Source of the DNA: Microbacterium forte
GTDB lineage: Bacteria; Actinomycetota; Actinomycetes; Actinomycetales; Microbacteriaceae
NCBI RefSeq assembly: GCF_031885415.1
Contig: NZ_CP116871.1
Span: 2,666,001 to 2,730,000 of the forward strand
Length of the DNA stretch: 64,000 bases
Reading direction: 5' to 3'
The notes under the pieces are model-generated. The model did not search any database and had not been told where the DNA came from. It was given only the letters and a program-made list of their open reading frames with translations. Shown piece by piece: positions 25,641-33,881 of the stretch. Numbering within the stretch: the stretch's first letter is position 1; every line of letters starts with the position of its first letter. The position numbers were made by a program, and so were the translations under genes.

Positions 25641-27379
25641 CCGGCACTACCCACCCGCACCTGGCTCAGCATCTCGGTGGCCAGGCCGCCCCCGGCCTCC
25701 ATGCCGTGCCCGAGAGGCCGCTGCCGCTCGTGGTCGATTCCCTCGCCGTCGGGTACTCGGTGCCCGGTTCGCGCCGACCGCTGCGGAGTGTGAGCGAGAT
25801 CTCGTTCGAGGTCGGTCGCGGTGAGACGGTCTCGCTGGTCGGCCAGTCGGGCTCGGGCAAGAGCACGATCGCTCGCGCGGTCGCCGGGCTCCTCCCCGTG
25901 AACGGCCGGGTGACCTCAGGGCGCATCCAGGTCGCGGGCCACGACGTCGCACAGAGGTCGAGCAGGCAGTGGCGTCCGCTGCGCGGCACGACCCTCGGCT
26001 TCGTCCCGCAGGATCCGCTCAGCTCACTCGACCCGCTGCAGCGCATAGGCACCCAGATCGCACAGGCCGTCGCCGTATCGGGAGAGGTCGCGAGGGTCGA
26101 CGTGCCCTCGAAGGTCGTCGAGCTGCTCGAGCACGTCGGCATCCGTGACGCCGCGTCGCGGGTCAGGGCGTACCCGCATGAGCTCTCCGGTGGCCAGCTG
26201 CAGCGCGTGCTCATCGCGATCGCGATCGCCGCGAGCCCGCAGCTGCTCATCGCAGACGAGCCGACCTCTGCGCTCGACGTGACAGTGCAGCGCCGCATTC
26301 TCGATCTCCTCGACGGGCTCCGCGACGAGCTGGGCCTCGGCATCCTGTTCATCACCCACGATCTCGCGCTCGCGCAGGAGCGCAGCGACGCGATCGTGGT
26401 GCTGCAGGACGGCGAGATCCGCGAGCAGGGGCGCGCCGACGAGGTGCTGTCCGACCCGCGGCATCCGTACACGATCCGCCTGCTCTCGGATTCACCGGCG
26501 TCCTCGCCGCTTCGGTACCGGGATCGGATCGCGCAGAGGGACACCCGACGCGAGACCTCGGATGCCGGTGCGGAGCGGGAAGCCGTGGTCGAGGTCGCCG
26601 GGGTCTCCAAGCGGTATGGTCGCGACCCGGATGCGCCGAAGGCGCTCGACGACGTCTCGCTGACTCTCCGACGCGGCAGCATCCATGCGCTGGTGGGCGA
26701 ATCCGGATCGGGAAAGTCGACCCTCGCGCGCATCGCCGCTGGACTGACGTCGTTCGACGACGGTGCAGTAGCCGTCGCCGGTCGCGACCTGCCGCAGACC
26801 CCGTCGGTCGCCAATCCGTTCGCGCGGCAGCTGCAGCTCGTCTACCAGAACCCGCTGTCGGCAGTGGATCCGCGCTCGACGATCAGGCAGATCATCGAGG
26901 AGCCGCTGCGCATCCACGGGGTGCGCTCGGCCGTCGAGCGACGGCGCCGCGTCGCCGAGATCATCGATCAGGTGGCTCTGCCGGCGAGTTCGCTCGGACG
27001 ACGTGCACGCGAGGTGTCCGGCGGGCAGCGTCAGCGCGTGGCGCTCGCGAGGACCCTGGTGATCGCGCCGTCCGTGCTCGTGCTCGACGAGCCGACATCG
27101 GCGCTCGACGTCTCGGTTCAGGCGCAGGTCATCGAGCTGCTGCTCGACCTGCGCGACGAGCGCGACCTCAGCTACCTGTTCATCTCGCACGACCTCGGAC
27201 TGATCCGCCAGATCGCCGACGAGGTCACGGTGCTGTCGGACGGACGCGTCGTCGAGACGGGGTCGGCGGACATCGTGCTCGAGCATCCGCACCACGAGTA
27301 CACCCGGGAGCTGCTCGACGCCGTGCCGCGCTTCGACACCGCTCGATCCGAGGAGGCCCGACTGGAGCGGGTCGGATGA
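25637..27379 (+). CDS. ABC ATPase with two fused nucleotide-binding domains (DppD-DppF)
   Basis: From ATG 25637 the 580-residue chain has two complete ATPase domains. The first has G-Q-S-G-S-G-K-S-T (about 73), L-S-G-G-Q-L-Q-R and L-I-A-D-E-P-T-S-A-L-D. The second has G-E-S-G-S-G-K-S-T (about 355), V-S-G-G-Q-R-Q-R and L-V-L-D-E-P-T-S-A-L-D. It provides both motor subunits of the transporter. The open frame extends upstream only as a shadow of the permease gene. The stop overlaps the methyltransferase start. Confidence 0.9.
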   Translation: MTGTTHPHLAQHLGGQAAPGLHAVPERPLPLVVDSLAVGYSVPGSRRPLRSVSEISFEVGRGETVSLVGQSGSGKSTIARAVAGLLPVNGRVTSGRIQVAGHDVAQRSSRQWRPLRGTTLGFVPQDPLSSLDPLQRIGTQIAQAVAVSGEVARVDVPSKVVELLEHVGIRDAASRVRAYPHELSGGQLQRVLIAIAIAASPQLLIADEPTSALDVTVQRRILDLLDGLRDELGLGILFITHDLALAQERSDAIVVLQDGEIREQGRADEVLSDPRHPYTIRLLSDSPASSPLRYRDRIAQRDTRRETSDAGAEREAVVEVAGVSKRYGRDPDAPKALDDVSLTLRRGSIHALVGESGSGKSTLARIAAGLTSFDDGAVAVAGRDLPQTPSVANPFARQLQLVYQNPLSAVDPRSTIRQIIEEPLRIHGVRSAVERRRRVAEIIDQVALPASSLGRRAREVSGGQRQRVALARTLVIAPSVLVLDEPTSALDVSVQAQVIELLLDLRDERDLSYLFISHDLGLIRQIADEVTVLSDGRVVETGSADIVLEHPHHEYTRELLDAVPRFDTARSEEARLERVG

Positions 27380-28176
27380 GCCCGCAGGAACGGGCGGGGG
27401 CGACGGAGCGGGCGTCCGCTCAGGATGTCGATGCTCTGATCGCCGAGGCCGACGCCGCGTCGGTCGACGGCTGGGACTTCGGATGGATCGACGGCCACGC
27501 GACGGAGCAGCGTCCGACGTGGCGCTTCTCGGAGCTGCTCGCTCGGCGCATCGCCGTGGTCCCCTCTCTCCTCGACCTGGAGACCGGGGGTGGCGAGGTC
27601 CTCGACACGGCACCCACGCTCCCGCCGCTCGCCGCGGCGACCGAGTCCTGGCCACCGAACCTCACGCGCGCCGCCGCGCGTCTGCAGCCGCGCGGAGTGG
27701 TCGTCGTCCGCGTGACGGAGGGGCAGCCCCTGCCGTTCGCGGACGACAGCTTCGCTCTGGTCTCGAGTAGGCATCCGGTGGCCGTCGACTGGGCGGAGGT
27801 CTCGAGGGTGCTCGCACCCGGCGGCAGCTACCTCGCGCAGCACGTCGGGCCGGCGAGCGCGTTCGAGCTCGTCGAGGAGTTCCTCGGGCCGCAGCCCACG
27901 GAGATCCGCAGTCGCCGAGACCCCGAAGTCGAGGCGTCGGAGGCGAGGGCGGCCGGTCTCGACGTCGTCGATCTGCGCACGGAGCGCCTGCGTATCGAGT
28001 TCCACGACGTCGGCGCGATCGTGTGGTTCCTGAGAAAGGTGATCTGGCTGGTGCCGGGCTTCGACTCCGCTTCGCACCGCGAGCGTCTGCAGAGTCTGCA
28101 CGAGCGGCTGCAGGAGGGCCCGTTCGTCGCTCACTCGTCTCGCACGCTCATCGAGGCCCGGAAGCCGCGGCGCTGA
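27376..28176 (+). CDS. SAM-dependent methyltransferase-like protein
   Basis: The 266-residue protein resembles class I methyltransferases. S-L-L-D-L-E-T-G-G-G-E matches motif I, L-P-F-A-D-D-S-F-A-L-V-S-S lies at the post-I/motif IV position, and V-L-A-P-G-G-S-Y matches motif V/VI. It overlaps the ABC ATPase gene (ATGA) and so belongs to the same operon. Methylation of a product of the flavoenzymes, or detoxification, could be its role. The substrate cannot be told from sequence. Confidence 0.8.
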   Translation: MSPQERAGATERASAQDVDALIAEADAASVDGWDFGWIDGHATEQRPTWRFSELLARRIAVVPSLLDLETGGGEVLDTAPTLPPLAAATESWPPNLTRAAARLQPRGVVVVRVTEGQPLPFADDSFALVSSRHPVAVDWAEVSRVLAPGGSYLAQHVGPASAFELVEEFLGPQPTEIRSRRDPEVEASEARAAGLDVVDLRTERLRIEFHDVGAIVWFLRKVIWLVPGFDSASHRERLQSLHERLQEGPFVAHSSRTLIEARKPRR

Positions 28177-28289
28177 CTCTCCGTGAAGGAGTCGTCACAC
28201 ATGTGGAGCTCGCGGAGGGTCGGTATCCGGGTGTCGCCGTAGTCTGAGTCGGACAGCTCGATGAGGACCTCAGGGACAGGGATCGATCA

Positions 28290-29321
28290 GTGACGACAGC
28301 TTCGACGACTGGCAGTTCACCGACGGCGCCTGCGGCTCGACGCGAGCGGCGCGTGTGGATCACACTGGGTGCCGTCGCGCTTGCGGTCGGCGGTTATCTG
28401 ACCGCCGCAGCGCTGGTGGCGAACTCCAGTGATCCGTCGGAGGCAGTGCACTCGTACCTCGCGGCGATCGCCGACGGCGATGCCTCCACCGCCGCGCAGA
28501 TCGTCGACCCGGATGCATCCGGTATCGATGCGACGTACCTGACCGACGACATTCTCGGTGCTTCCACCGAGCGTATCGAGGTGGTGTCCGTCACCACGAC
28601 CACGCATGAGGGCGACACCGCGGAGGTGAGGGCTGTGATGGAGCTCGCCTCGCAGACTTTCACCCATACGTTCACGATGACGCGAGATGCGGGTGCCTAC
28701 TGGCTGCTGCAGCCGGGATGGCGACCCGACTCGCCGCTGACCGTCGAGGCGACCGTGGCCGTGCGGGACAGCATCTCCCTCACGGGTGTGGAGCAGGTCG
28801 ATCTCGCCGGCACCGAACTCGAGCTCGCTGTGAAGGATGTCGCCGGGGTGTCTGCGGACTCGCGGTCGGAGCCGGTGCAGGTGTATCCCGCCGTCTATGA
28901 CCTGATCGGCCCAGACCTGGGTACCTACTTCACAGTCGCGCCCGATGAGCTGGCAGCCGTCCCGCCGACAGCGACGGCCGAACTCTCGGTCGCGGCGACG
29001 GAGGCACTGCAGACGGCTCTGACGGATGCCGCGAACGACCGAGCCGACGCGTGTGTCGAACCCGGTACCTCGGCGGATGCGGCCTGTCCTCTGCTCCTGA
29101 GGCAACAGGATCCGTCGACGATCGGGGTCATCCAGGCGCCGTACAACGTGACCTTTCGAACCGACCACCGATTCATGATCGACGTCGTCTTCTGGTACCG
29201 CCCGGAGGGGGGAGCCTCGTCCGGAACCGGCACGACCGACTATAGGACCGATCTCATCGGCACGTACACGGTCGACGGAGACGACGTGACGGTCGAGTTC
29301 ACCCCCTGGGAAGACCTCTGA
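28290..29321 (+). CDS. Hypothetical membrane-anchored protein
   Basis: The 343-residue product starts at GTG 28290. One N-terminal membrane helix (about 21-43) is followed by an extracytoplasmic part. Its first section, A-V-H-S-Y-L-A-A-I-A-D-G-D-A, resembles NTF2/DUF4878-like stress domains. The C-terminal half is beta-rich with two cysteines (C-V-E-P-G and A-C-P-L-L). A TAGTCT -10-like box lies at 28240-28245. No function assigned. Confidence 0.75.
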   Translation: MTTASTTGSSPTAPAARRERRVWITLGAVALAVGGYLTAAALVANSSDPSEAVHSYLAAIADGDASTAAQIVDPDASGIDATYLTDDILGASTERIEVVSVTTTTHEGDTAEVRAVMELASQTFTHTFTMTRDAGAYWLLQPGWRPDSPLTVEATVAVRDSISLTGVEQVDLAGTELELAVKDVAGVSADSRSEPVQVYPAVYDLIGPDLGTYFTVAPDELAAVPPTATAELSVAATEALQTALTDAANDRADACVEPGTSADAACPLLLRQQDPSTIGVIQAPYNVTFRTDHRFMIDVVFWYRPEGGASSGTGTTDYRTDLIGTYTVDGDDVTVEFTPWEDL

Positions 29322-29371
29322 CAGCTACCGACGCGTGACGCGCCGAAGAACGATCGCTCCCGCCGGCGATG

Positions 29372-29935
29372 TCACCCGTTGATCCATCCCTGCATGTCGG
29401 TCCACACCGCAGTCAGGGCATCCTCGAGTGAGAGATCGGAGGGGCCCTCCAGCCATCGGTCCATCGCGAGGTCGAAACACGTCACGGCGAGGGCGGCCAG
29501 GGTATGTGCGTGCTCAGGGGCGATGCCGCGCTGGTTCAGTGACCGTTCGATGGCGCGCGCGAGGTAGTGACTGCGCAGAAGATCGCGTTCGTGCAGCGCG
29601 GGTTCGCTGCGGATGATGCTGCGTCGACGTCCGATCTGCTCCCGCCACTCCTGGAGGCCTCGGCATGCTGCCGCGAGGCCTGCGCGCACGGTGGCCGTCC
29701 CGCCGCGTTCCTGCGGGATGGACTCCATGAAGTCGCTCACCGCTTGGGGGAACTCGCGATCTCGGAGGAACAGGACATCCCGTTTGTCGGAGAAGTGGCG
29801 GAAGAACGTCCGCGTGGTCAGTCCCGCCGCCTCGGCGATCTGGGGAACCGTGGTTCCCGAGTACCCCTGGTCGGTGAACAGGTTCATCGCTGCAGCTTCC
29901 AACCGCAGTGCAGCATCCGGTGACCATCGAGGCAT
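29372..29935 (-). CDS. TetR/AcrR family transcriptional regulator
   Basis: From ATG 29935 the product has 187 residues. The N-terminal helix-turn-helix reads T-V-P-Q-I-A-E-A-A-G-L-T-T-R-T-F-F-R-H-F; the rest is a helical ligand domain. It is divergent from an MDR oxidoreductase, and two related dyads lie in the shared gap. It most likely represses that gene and itself. The longer frame running to 30823 is a shadow of the oxidoreductase. Confidence 0.88.
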   Translation of the reverse strand: MPRWSPDAALRLEAAAMNLFTDQGYSGTTVPQIAEAAGLTTRTFFRHFSDKRDVLFLRDREFPQAVSDFMESIPQERGGTATVRAGLAAACRGLQEWREQIGRRRSIIRSEPALHERDLLRSHYLARAIERSLNQRGIAPEHAHTLAALAVTCFDLAMDRWLEGPSDLSLEDALTAVWTDMQGWING

Positions 29936-29943
29936 ACAGCAAT

Positions 29944-29992
29944 GATGACACGAACTGTCGTAAGCTCGATCGTGATGACACGAGATGTCATC
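29944..29992. promoter_or_regulatory. Two TetR operator candidates, GATGACA-N5-TGTC
   Basis: A perfect 19-base dyad GATGACA-CGAGA-TGTCATC lies at 29974-29992. A related copy, GATGACA-CGAAC-TGTCG, lies at 29944-29960. The copies are 30 bases apart and occupy the divergent region between the TetR gene and the oxidoreductase gene. Confidence 0.65.
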
Positions 29993-30013
29993 GGATACGG
30001 AGAGCAGAGGAAA

Positions 30014-31153
30014 ATGAGCGACAACACTGCGGCGTGGATCGATTCCGCCTATGCGGACCTGACGATTCGAGATGCCCCGATGCCGAAGCCGGGGGCGGGG
30101 CAGCTCTTGCTCGAGGTGCATGCGGTGGCGGTGAATCCGCTCGATGCGATCATCCAGTCCAACGGCACTGTCATGTACGGATGGTTGCGCTACCCGGTGA
30201 TCCTCGGGGAGGACGTCGCGGGCGTGGTCGTCGAGACCGGAGCGGGCGTGGACGACTTCGCCGTCGGAGACCGCGTCGTGGCGTATGCGATGGGCTTGGA
30301 GAAGGGGCGGGATGCCGTCTCCGAGAGCGGCTTCCAGACCTACGTCGCGGTCGACGCGAGCCTGGCCGCCGCTCTGCCGGCCACCACCGCTTTCGAGGAT
30401 GCCGCCGTCCTGCCGCTGGCGGTGTCCACAGCGGCGGCCGGCCTGTTCGAGAAGGAGCAGCTGGGACTGGACTACTCCCGTCTCGGAGACGCGGCGCATC
30501 GCGATGAGGTCGTCGTGATCTGGGGCGGCGCGACAGCCGTCGGAGGCAATGCGATCCAACTCGCCCGAGCGGCCGGTTATCGCGTCATCACGACGGCCTC
30601 TGCGAAGAACCACGACCGGATGAGGCGGCTGGGCGCAGAAGCCGCCTTCGACTATCGCGACCCGAAAGCGGCGAATCGCATCGTCGAAGCCGTCGGCGGT
30701 TCCGCCGTGGCGGGGATCCTCGCCGTCGCGGTGGGATCGGCCGAACCCTGTCTGAGGATCGCCCGCGCCACCGGTGCCACGCGGATCGCGATGGCGAGCC
30801 CTCCCGTCTCGTTCTACGAACAACCCCGGCGTGGCGGTCTCTCCCTCGCCCGCATCCGCCTCTTCCTGAAGCTCGGAACGAAGACCGCCCTCCTGCAGGT
30901 GCGCAGTCGCGCTCGCGGCATCAGGGCATCATTCATCTGGGGGAGCGCCATCGCCACGTCTCCCGTGGGTCCGGCCGTCTGGGGCGGGAATCTCCCTGCC
31001 GCTCTCGCTTCGGGCAGCCACCACCTCTACCCGGAGGCCCACATCGCAGGACACGGGCTTTCGGCCATCCAAGAAGCCATCGACACCCTTCGCCTTGGCG
31101 TATCGGCACGGAAACTCGTCATCACCCTCGACCACCCACCGACGAATCCGTGA
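30014..31153 (+). CDS. MDR family zinc-independent alcohol dehydrogenase/quinone reductase-like protein
   Basis: From ATG 30014 (AGAGG upstream) the product has 379 residues. It has the GroES-like N-terminal domain (V-A-V-N-P-L-D-A) and a nucleotide-binding domain with G-G-A-T-A-V-G-G-N-A. It lacks the catalytic-zinc cysteine cluster, like quinone reductases and enoyl reductases of the medium-chain family. It is the likely target of the divergent TetR regulator, which suggests induction by an electrophile or quinone. Substrate unknown. Confidence 0.85.
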   Translation: MSDNTAAWIDSAYADLTIRDAPMPKPGAGQLLLEVHAVAVNPLDAIIQSNGTVMYGWLRYPVILGEDVAGVVVETGAGVDDFAVGDRVVAYAMGLEKGRDAVSESGFQTYVAVDASLAAALPATTAFEDAAVLPLAVSTAAAGLFEKEQLGLDYSRLGDAAHRDEVVVIWGGATAVGGNAIQLARAAGYRVITTASAKNHDRMRRLGAEAAFDYRDPKAANRIVEAVGGSAVAGILAVAVGSAEPCLRIARATGATRIAMASPPVSFYEQPRRGGLSLARIRLFLKLGTKTALLQVRSRARGIRASFIWGSAIATSPVGPAVWGGNLPAALASGSHHLYPEAHIAGHGLSAIQEAIDTLRLGVSARKLVITLDHPPTNP

Positions 31154-31213
31154 TGGATCTACGAGGAGGTGCCGGAGTGCGTCGCGGGAACAGCGAGCGG
31201 GGCGTCACATATA

Positions 31214-31287
31214 TGGAGGGGCTGACGGGAATCGAACCCGCGCTATCTGCTTGGGAAGCAGAAGTTCTGCCATTGAACTACAGCCCC
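31214..31287 (-). tRNA. tRNA-Gly (anticodon CCC)
   Basis: The reverse strand folds as a full cloverleaf. The acceptor stem is GGGGCTG/CAGCCCC, the D arm is AGTTCAATGGCAGAACT and the anticodon loop TTCCCAA has a five-base stem. The T arm contains GGTTCGATTCC, and an encoded 3' CCA is present. The anticodon CCC reads GGG codons. Length is 74 bases including CCA. Confidence 0.97.
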
Positions 31288-31368
31288 GTACCCGCATCCG
31301 AGGAGCGGGTGAACGCAAGCCTACCCGCACGATCCGTCATGGCCAAAGTGTCGGCCGCGTGTGGTGAC

Positions 31369-31383
31369 TAGGCTGGGGCCGTG
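31369..31383 (+). promoter_or_regulatory. Leaderless promoter of dcd
   Basis: TAGGCT at 31369-31374 is followed after six bases by the GTG start of dcd. No ribosome site is present. The arrangement matches leaderless actinobacterial transcripts; the -35 region is not clear. Confidence 0.6.
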
Positions 31384-31986
31384 CTTCTCAGCGACCGCGA
31401 CATCAGAGCAGAACTCGCCTCCGGCCACATCGGTCTCGACCCGCACGAGCCGGAGATGATCCAGCCGTCGAGCATCGACGTGCGCCTCGACCGCTACTTC
31501 CGTCTCTTCGACAACCACAAGTACCCGTTCATCGACCCGTCGGTCGATCAGCCGGAGCTGACTCGGCTGATCGAGGTCGACCCCGACGAGCCGTTCATCC
31601 TGCACCCCGGTGAGTTCGCGCTCGGCGCGACGTTCGAGCAGGTCTCGCTGGCCGATGACATCGCTGCCCGCCTCGAGGGCAAATCGTCACTCGGTCGCCT
31701 GGGGCTGATCACGCACTCGACCGCGGGCTTCATCGACCCCGGCTTCACGGGGCACGTGACGCTCGAGCTCGCGAATGTCGCGACGCTGCCGATCAAGCTG
31801 TGGCCGGGCATGAAGATCGGACAGTTGTGCTTCTTCCGGCTGACCTCTCCGGCTGAGAATCCGTACGGCTCCGGTCCGTACGGCAACCGCTACCAGGGAC
31901 AGCGCGGGCCCACGGCATCCCGCTCGTTCCAGAACTTCCACAAGACCGACGTCGGAACGACCGACGTCGGAGCCGTAGGGGGCTGA
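31381..31986 (+). CDS. dcd: dCTP deaminase
   Basis: The 201-residue protein opens M-L-L-S-D-R-D-I-R. It has the dCTP deaminase/dUTPase core [19 protein letters not shown] and [10 protein letters not shown]. The enzyme turns dCTP to dUTP for thymidylate synthesis. Mycobacterial homologues also hydrolyse dUTP, and this may be bifunctional too. The GTG start follows a leaderless promoter. The C-terminal end carries a T-D-V-G tandem duplication beyond the fold. Confidence 0.95.
   Translation: MLLSDRDIRAELASGHIGLDPHEPEMIQPSSIDVRLDRYFRLFDNHKYPFIDPSVDQPELTRLIEVDPDEPFILHPGEFALGATFEQVSLADDIAARLEGKSSLGRLGLITHSTAGFIDPGFTGHVTLELANVATLPIKLWPGMKIGQLCFFRLTSPAENPYGSGPYGNRYQGQRGPTASRSFQNFHKTDVGTTDVGAVGG
31944..31973 (+). 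repeat. 15-bp tandem duplication at the dcd C-terminus
   Basis: GACCGACGTCGGAAC (31944-31958) is repeated as GACCGACGTCGGAGC (31959-31973) with one mismatch. It encodes T-D-V-G-T then T-D-V-G-A, just before the stop. Confidence 0.85.
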
Positions 31987-31987
31987 C

Positions 31988-32458
31988 ATGAGCGGTGACA
32001 GCAGAGATCCGTACATCCCGTCGGAGGACGCTGTCGTTCCGCCGCCGCCGGCCGAGATCCCGATCCCCGACGGTCTGATCCCGCCGCCTCCGTCGGAGTC
32101 TGCGATTCCGGATGCGGTCATTCCGCCGCCTCCGTCGGAGTCTGCGATTCCGGATGCGGTGATCCCGCCGCCTCCCCCGGAGGCGATGCTTCCGTCGACG
32201 CGCCGATCGCGGCCGAAGCCGGCGATCCTCACCGGCGACCAGCCTGCACCGGTCGCGGAGGACTGGGCGCAGCCGTCCGTCGCGCCCGAGGCGCCGACGT
32301 CAGGCGGATACGGCGCGCTGACTTTCGTGATCTTCGCGTTCCTCATCGTCTTGCTCGTGGCAGCGATCGCCGGGGCCGTCTATCTCGGCACGAACGTGTC
32401 GTTCGCGCTGGCGACTGGCGAGCCTGCGACGGTCGACGGGTCGCTGTGGCATGGGTGA
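31988..32458 (+). CDS. Proline-rich single-pass membrane protein
   Basis: The 156-residue product has a cytoplasmic proline-rich N-terminal half with three I-P-P-P-P-like blocks, two of them in an exact DNA repeat. One membrane helix (about 109-132) follows, with a short outer tail. It starts one base after the dcd stop, so it is probably co-transcribed. No known domain is visible. The proline-rich region may bind SH3- or WW-like partners, but that is speculation. Confidence 0.7.
   Translation: MSGDSRDPYIPSEDAVVPPPPAEIPIPDGLIPPPPSESAIPDAVIPPPPSESAIPDAVIPPPPPEAMLPSTRRSRPKPAILTGDQPAPVAEDWAQPSVAPEAPTSGGYGALTFVIFAFLIVLLVAAIAGAVYLGTNVSFALATGEPATVDGSLWHG
32081..32160 (+). repeat. 42-bp tandem repeat in a proline-rich coding region
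   Basis: A 38-base identical block starts at 32081 and again at 32123, a period of 42 bases or 14 codons. It encodes P-P-P-S-E-S-A-I-P-D-A-V twice. Confidence 0.85.
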
Positions 32459-32666
32459 TCTGAGATACGACCCCGAGGTCGATGCCGCCTATGTGACTCT
32501 GGGTGCTCCGATCGCCGACGGCGAGGTTGCACGAACCGTTCCGGTCGACCTGCCGGACGGCGTCTCGGGTGAGCTGTTCCTCGATTTCGACGAGGACGGC
32601 CATCTGCTCGGCATCGAACTCCTCGGTGCCTCTCGGTTGCTCCGTCCGGAGGGCCGCGCCGTCTGA
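32451..32666 (+). CDS. DUF2283 domain-containing protein
   Basis: This small 71-residue protein has the pattern Y-D-P-E-V-D-A-A-Y-V, then F-L-D-F-D-E-D-G-H-L-L-G-I-E-L-L, which is the DUF2283 signature. The function of the family is unknown. It overlaps the preceding gene by eight bases. Confidence 0.85.
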   Translation: MGDLRYDPEVDAAYVTLGAPIADGEVARTVPVDLPDGVSGELFLDFDEDGHLLGIELLGASRLLRPEGRAV

Positions 32667-32683
32667 CATGCAGCGGGTTCCCG

Positions 32684-33118
32684 TCAGCTCAACCGCGACG
32701 CCCACATGTACGCGGGCACTGCCACGGCGACGACCACGAGGTGCATGACCATCAGCGCGATGACGGCGCTCACTGTCGTCCCGGGGATGAAGCGCAGGGC
32801 GAGCAGCAGAACGTCGGGGACGAACGACGCCACGGTCACGATCGGCACGACCATGGTGAGAGTGCGGCGGGGGTCGCGCGCGTGGCGGCGCACGAGCGAC
32901 CATCCGATCCACCCGGCGACGACGCCCACGGTGGTGAACAGGCTGAAGGCGGGGAACGTCAGCGGGCCGTAGGTCGTCGGCGCGCCGGCGGCAACGGCGA
33001 TGAGGGCGACCATGGAGTTCGCCGCGATCGCGATGGCCACGGCGGCGGCGAGTATGAGGGCGCGACGCAACCGTGAACCGGTGGCGTGCCGATCTCCGCG
33101 GGCGGTGGTGGTGACCAT
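32684..33118 (-). CDS. DUF6069 family membrane protein
   Basis: From ATG 33118, with a GAAGGAG site, the product has 144 residues and four membrane helices, the layout of DUF6069 proteins. It is divergent from a TetR gene, and a 22-bp palindrome lies in the gap, so it is probably the regulator's target. The much longer frame to 34342 is a shadow across the TetR gene and its neighbour. Function unknown. Confidence 0.8.
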   Translation of the reverse strand: MVTTTARGDRHATGSRLRRALILAAAVAIAIAANSMVALIAVAAGAPTTYGPLTFPAFSLFTTVGVVAGWIGWSLVRRHARDPRRTLTMVVPIVTVASFVPDVLLLALRFIPGTTVSAVIALMVMHLVVVAVAVPAYMWASRLS

Positions 33119-33141
33119 GACGACTCCTTCGCTGATCTTAT

Positions 33142-33187
33142 TCCGGTACTGATCAGTACCGGATATAACGGTACTGCTCGATACCGG
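33142..33187. promoter_or_regulatory. 22-bp perfect palindrome plus second dyad, TetR operators
   Basis: Positions 33142-33163 are a perfect palindrome built on CCGGTACTGATCAGTACCGG. A second, imperfect copy (CGGTA-N8-TACCG) lies at 33169-33186. A -10 TAAGAT for the leftward gene lies at 33140-33135 and a TACAAT for the rightward gene at 33192-33197. Binding at these sites could repress both directions. Confidence 0.8.
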
Positions 33188-33191
33188 AACA

Positions 33192-33208
33192 TACAATGGG
33201 GTGCGATG
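33192..33208 (+). promoter_or_regulatory. TACAAT box of a near-leaderless tetR transcript
   Basis: TACAAT at 33192-33197 is followed by eight bases and then the ATG at 33206, without a strong ribosome site. No -35 consensus is evident. Confidence 0.5.
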
Positions 33209-33790
33209 AGCGAAGACGAATCGAATCGGCGCGCAGGGCGTCCCCGCGACCCCGGCGTCGAGAGGGCGATCCTCGACGCGGTTCAGGAGCTCCTCATCGA
33301 GAACGGCTATGCCGGCACGACGATCGGCGCGGTCGCTGATCGTGCGCGCTGCGGACGGTCCGCCATCTACCGTCGCTGGGAGAACAAGGCCGAACTCGTC
33401 GTGGCGGCTGTCCGGGCGCTGCAGGTGACCGCCGCGGTTCCGGACACCGGAACGCTCCGCGGTGATCTCATCGCCGCGGCTATGCACTTCGCCCAGGCGG
33501 ATGAACGGACGGCGGGCGTGCTCGCCAGCATCCTGAGCGAGATCGGCCGCGACGACGAGTTGCGCGACGTCGCCTATCGAGTGGTCGGGGGACCGCCCGT
33601 CGCAGCGCTCGGCGCGGTGATAGAGCGGTGGATCGAGCGGGGCGAGGTCCGGGCGGACGCTCCGGTCGCGCTCGTCGCGGGTCTCGTGCCGACCGCCGCG
33701 TTCGGCAGCATCAGTCTGCGCCGGCGTGCGCTCGAACCGGATGCGGTGGTGCAGCTGGTGGACGAAGTCGTCCTTCCCGCTCTCCGGTAG
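33206..33790 (+). CDS. TetR/AcrR family transcriptional regulator
   Basis: The 194-residue protein has a helix-turn-helix (T-T-I-G-A-V-A-D-R-A-R-C-G-R-S-A-I-Y-R-R-W) and a C-terminal ligand domain of the TetR_C type. Upstream frame residues back to 33086 lie in the divergent control region and are not part of the gene. It likely regulates itself and the DUF6069 membrane gene through the palindromes between them. Confidence 0.9.
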   Translation: MSEDESNRRAGRPRDPGVERAILDAVQELLIENGYAGTTIGAVADRARCGRSAIYRRWENKAELVVAAVRALQVTAAVPDTGTLRGDLIAAAMHFAQADERTAGVLASILSEIGRDDELRDVAYRVVGGPPVAALGAVIERWIERGEVRADAPVALVAGLVPTAAFGSISLRRRALEPDAVVQLVDEVVLPALR

Positions 33791-33817
33791 GAGGTGGCCC
33801 CATTCCCGGTGAACGGC

Positions 33818-33851
33818 GAACGCCCCGTTCGCCGGAGCGAACGGGGCGTTC
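33818..33851. terminator. Bidirectional terminator between tetR and the His-rich regulator
   Basis: GAACGCCCCGTTCGC (33818-33832) and GCGAACGGGGCGTTC (33837-33851) make a perfect 15-bp stem with a four-base CGGA loop. It serves the convergent ends of two genes. Confidence 0.9.
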
Positions 33852-33881
33852 TGTGGATCAGGTGCCTGCTGACGGATGCCG

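Noticed and set aside
29372..30823. A 483-codon frame extending the TetR regulator
   Set aside because: It crosses the oxidoreductase gene in antisense. The helix-turn-helix protein starts at 29935 next to its operators.
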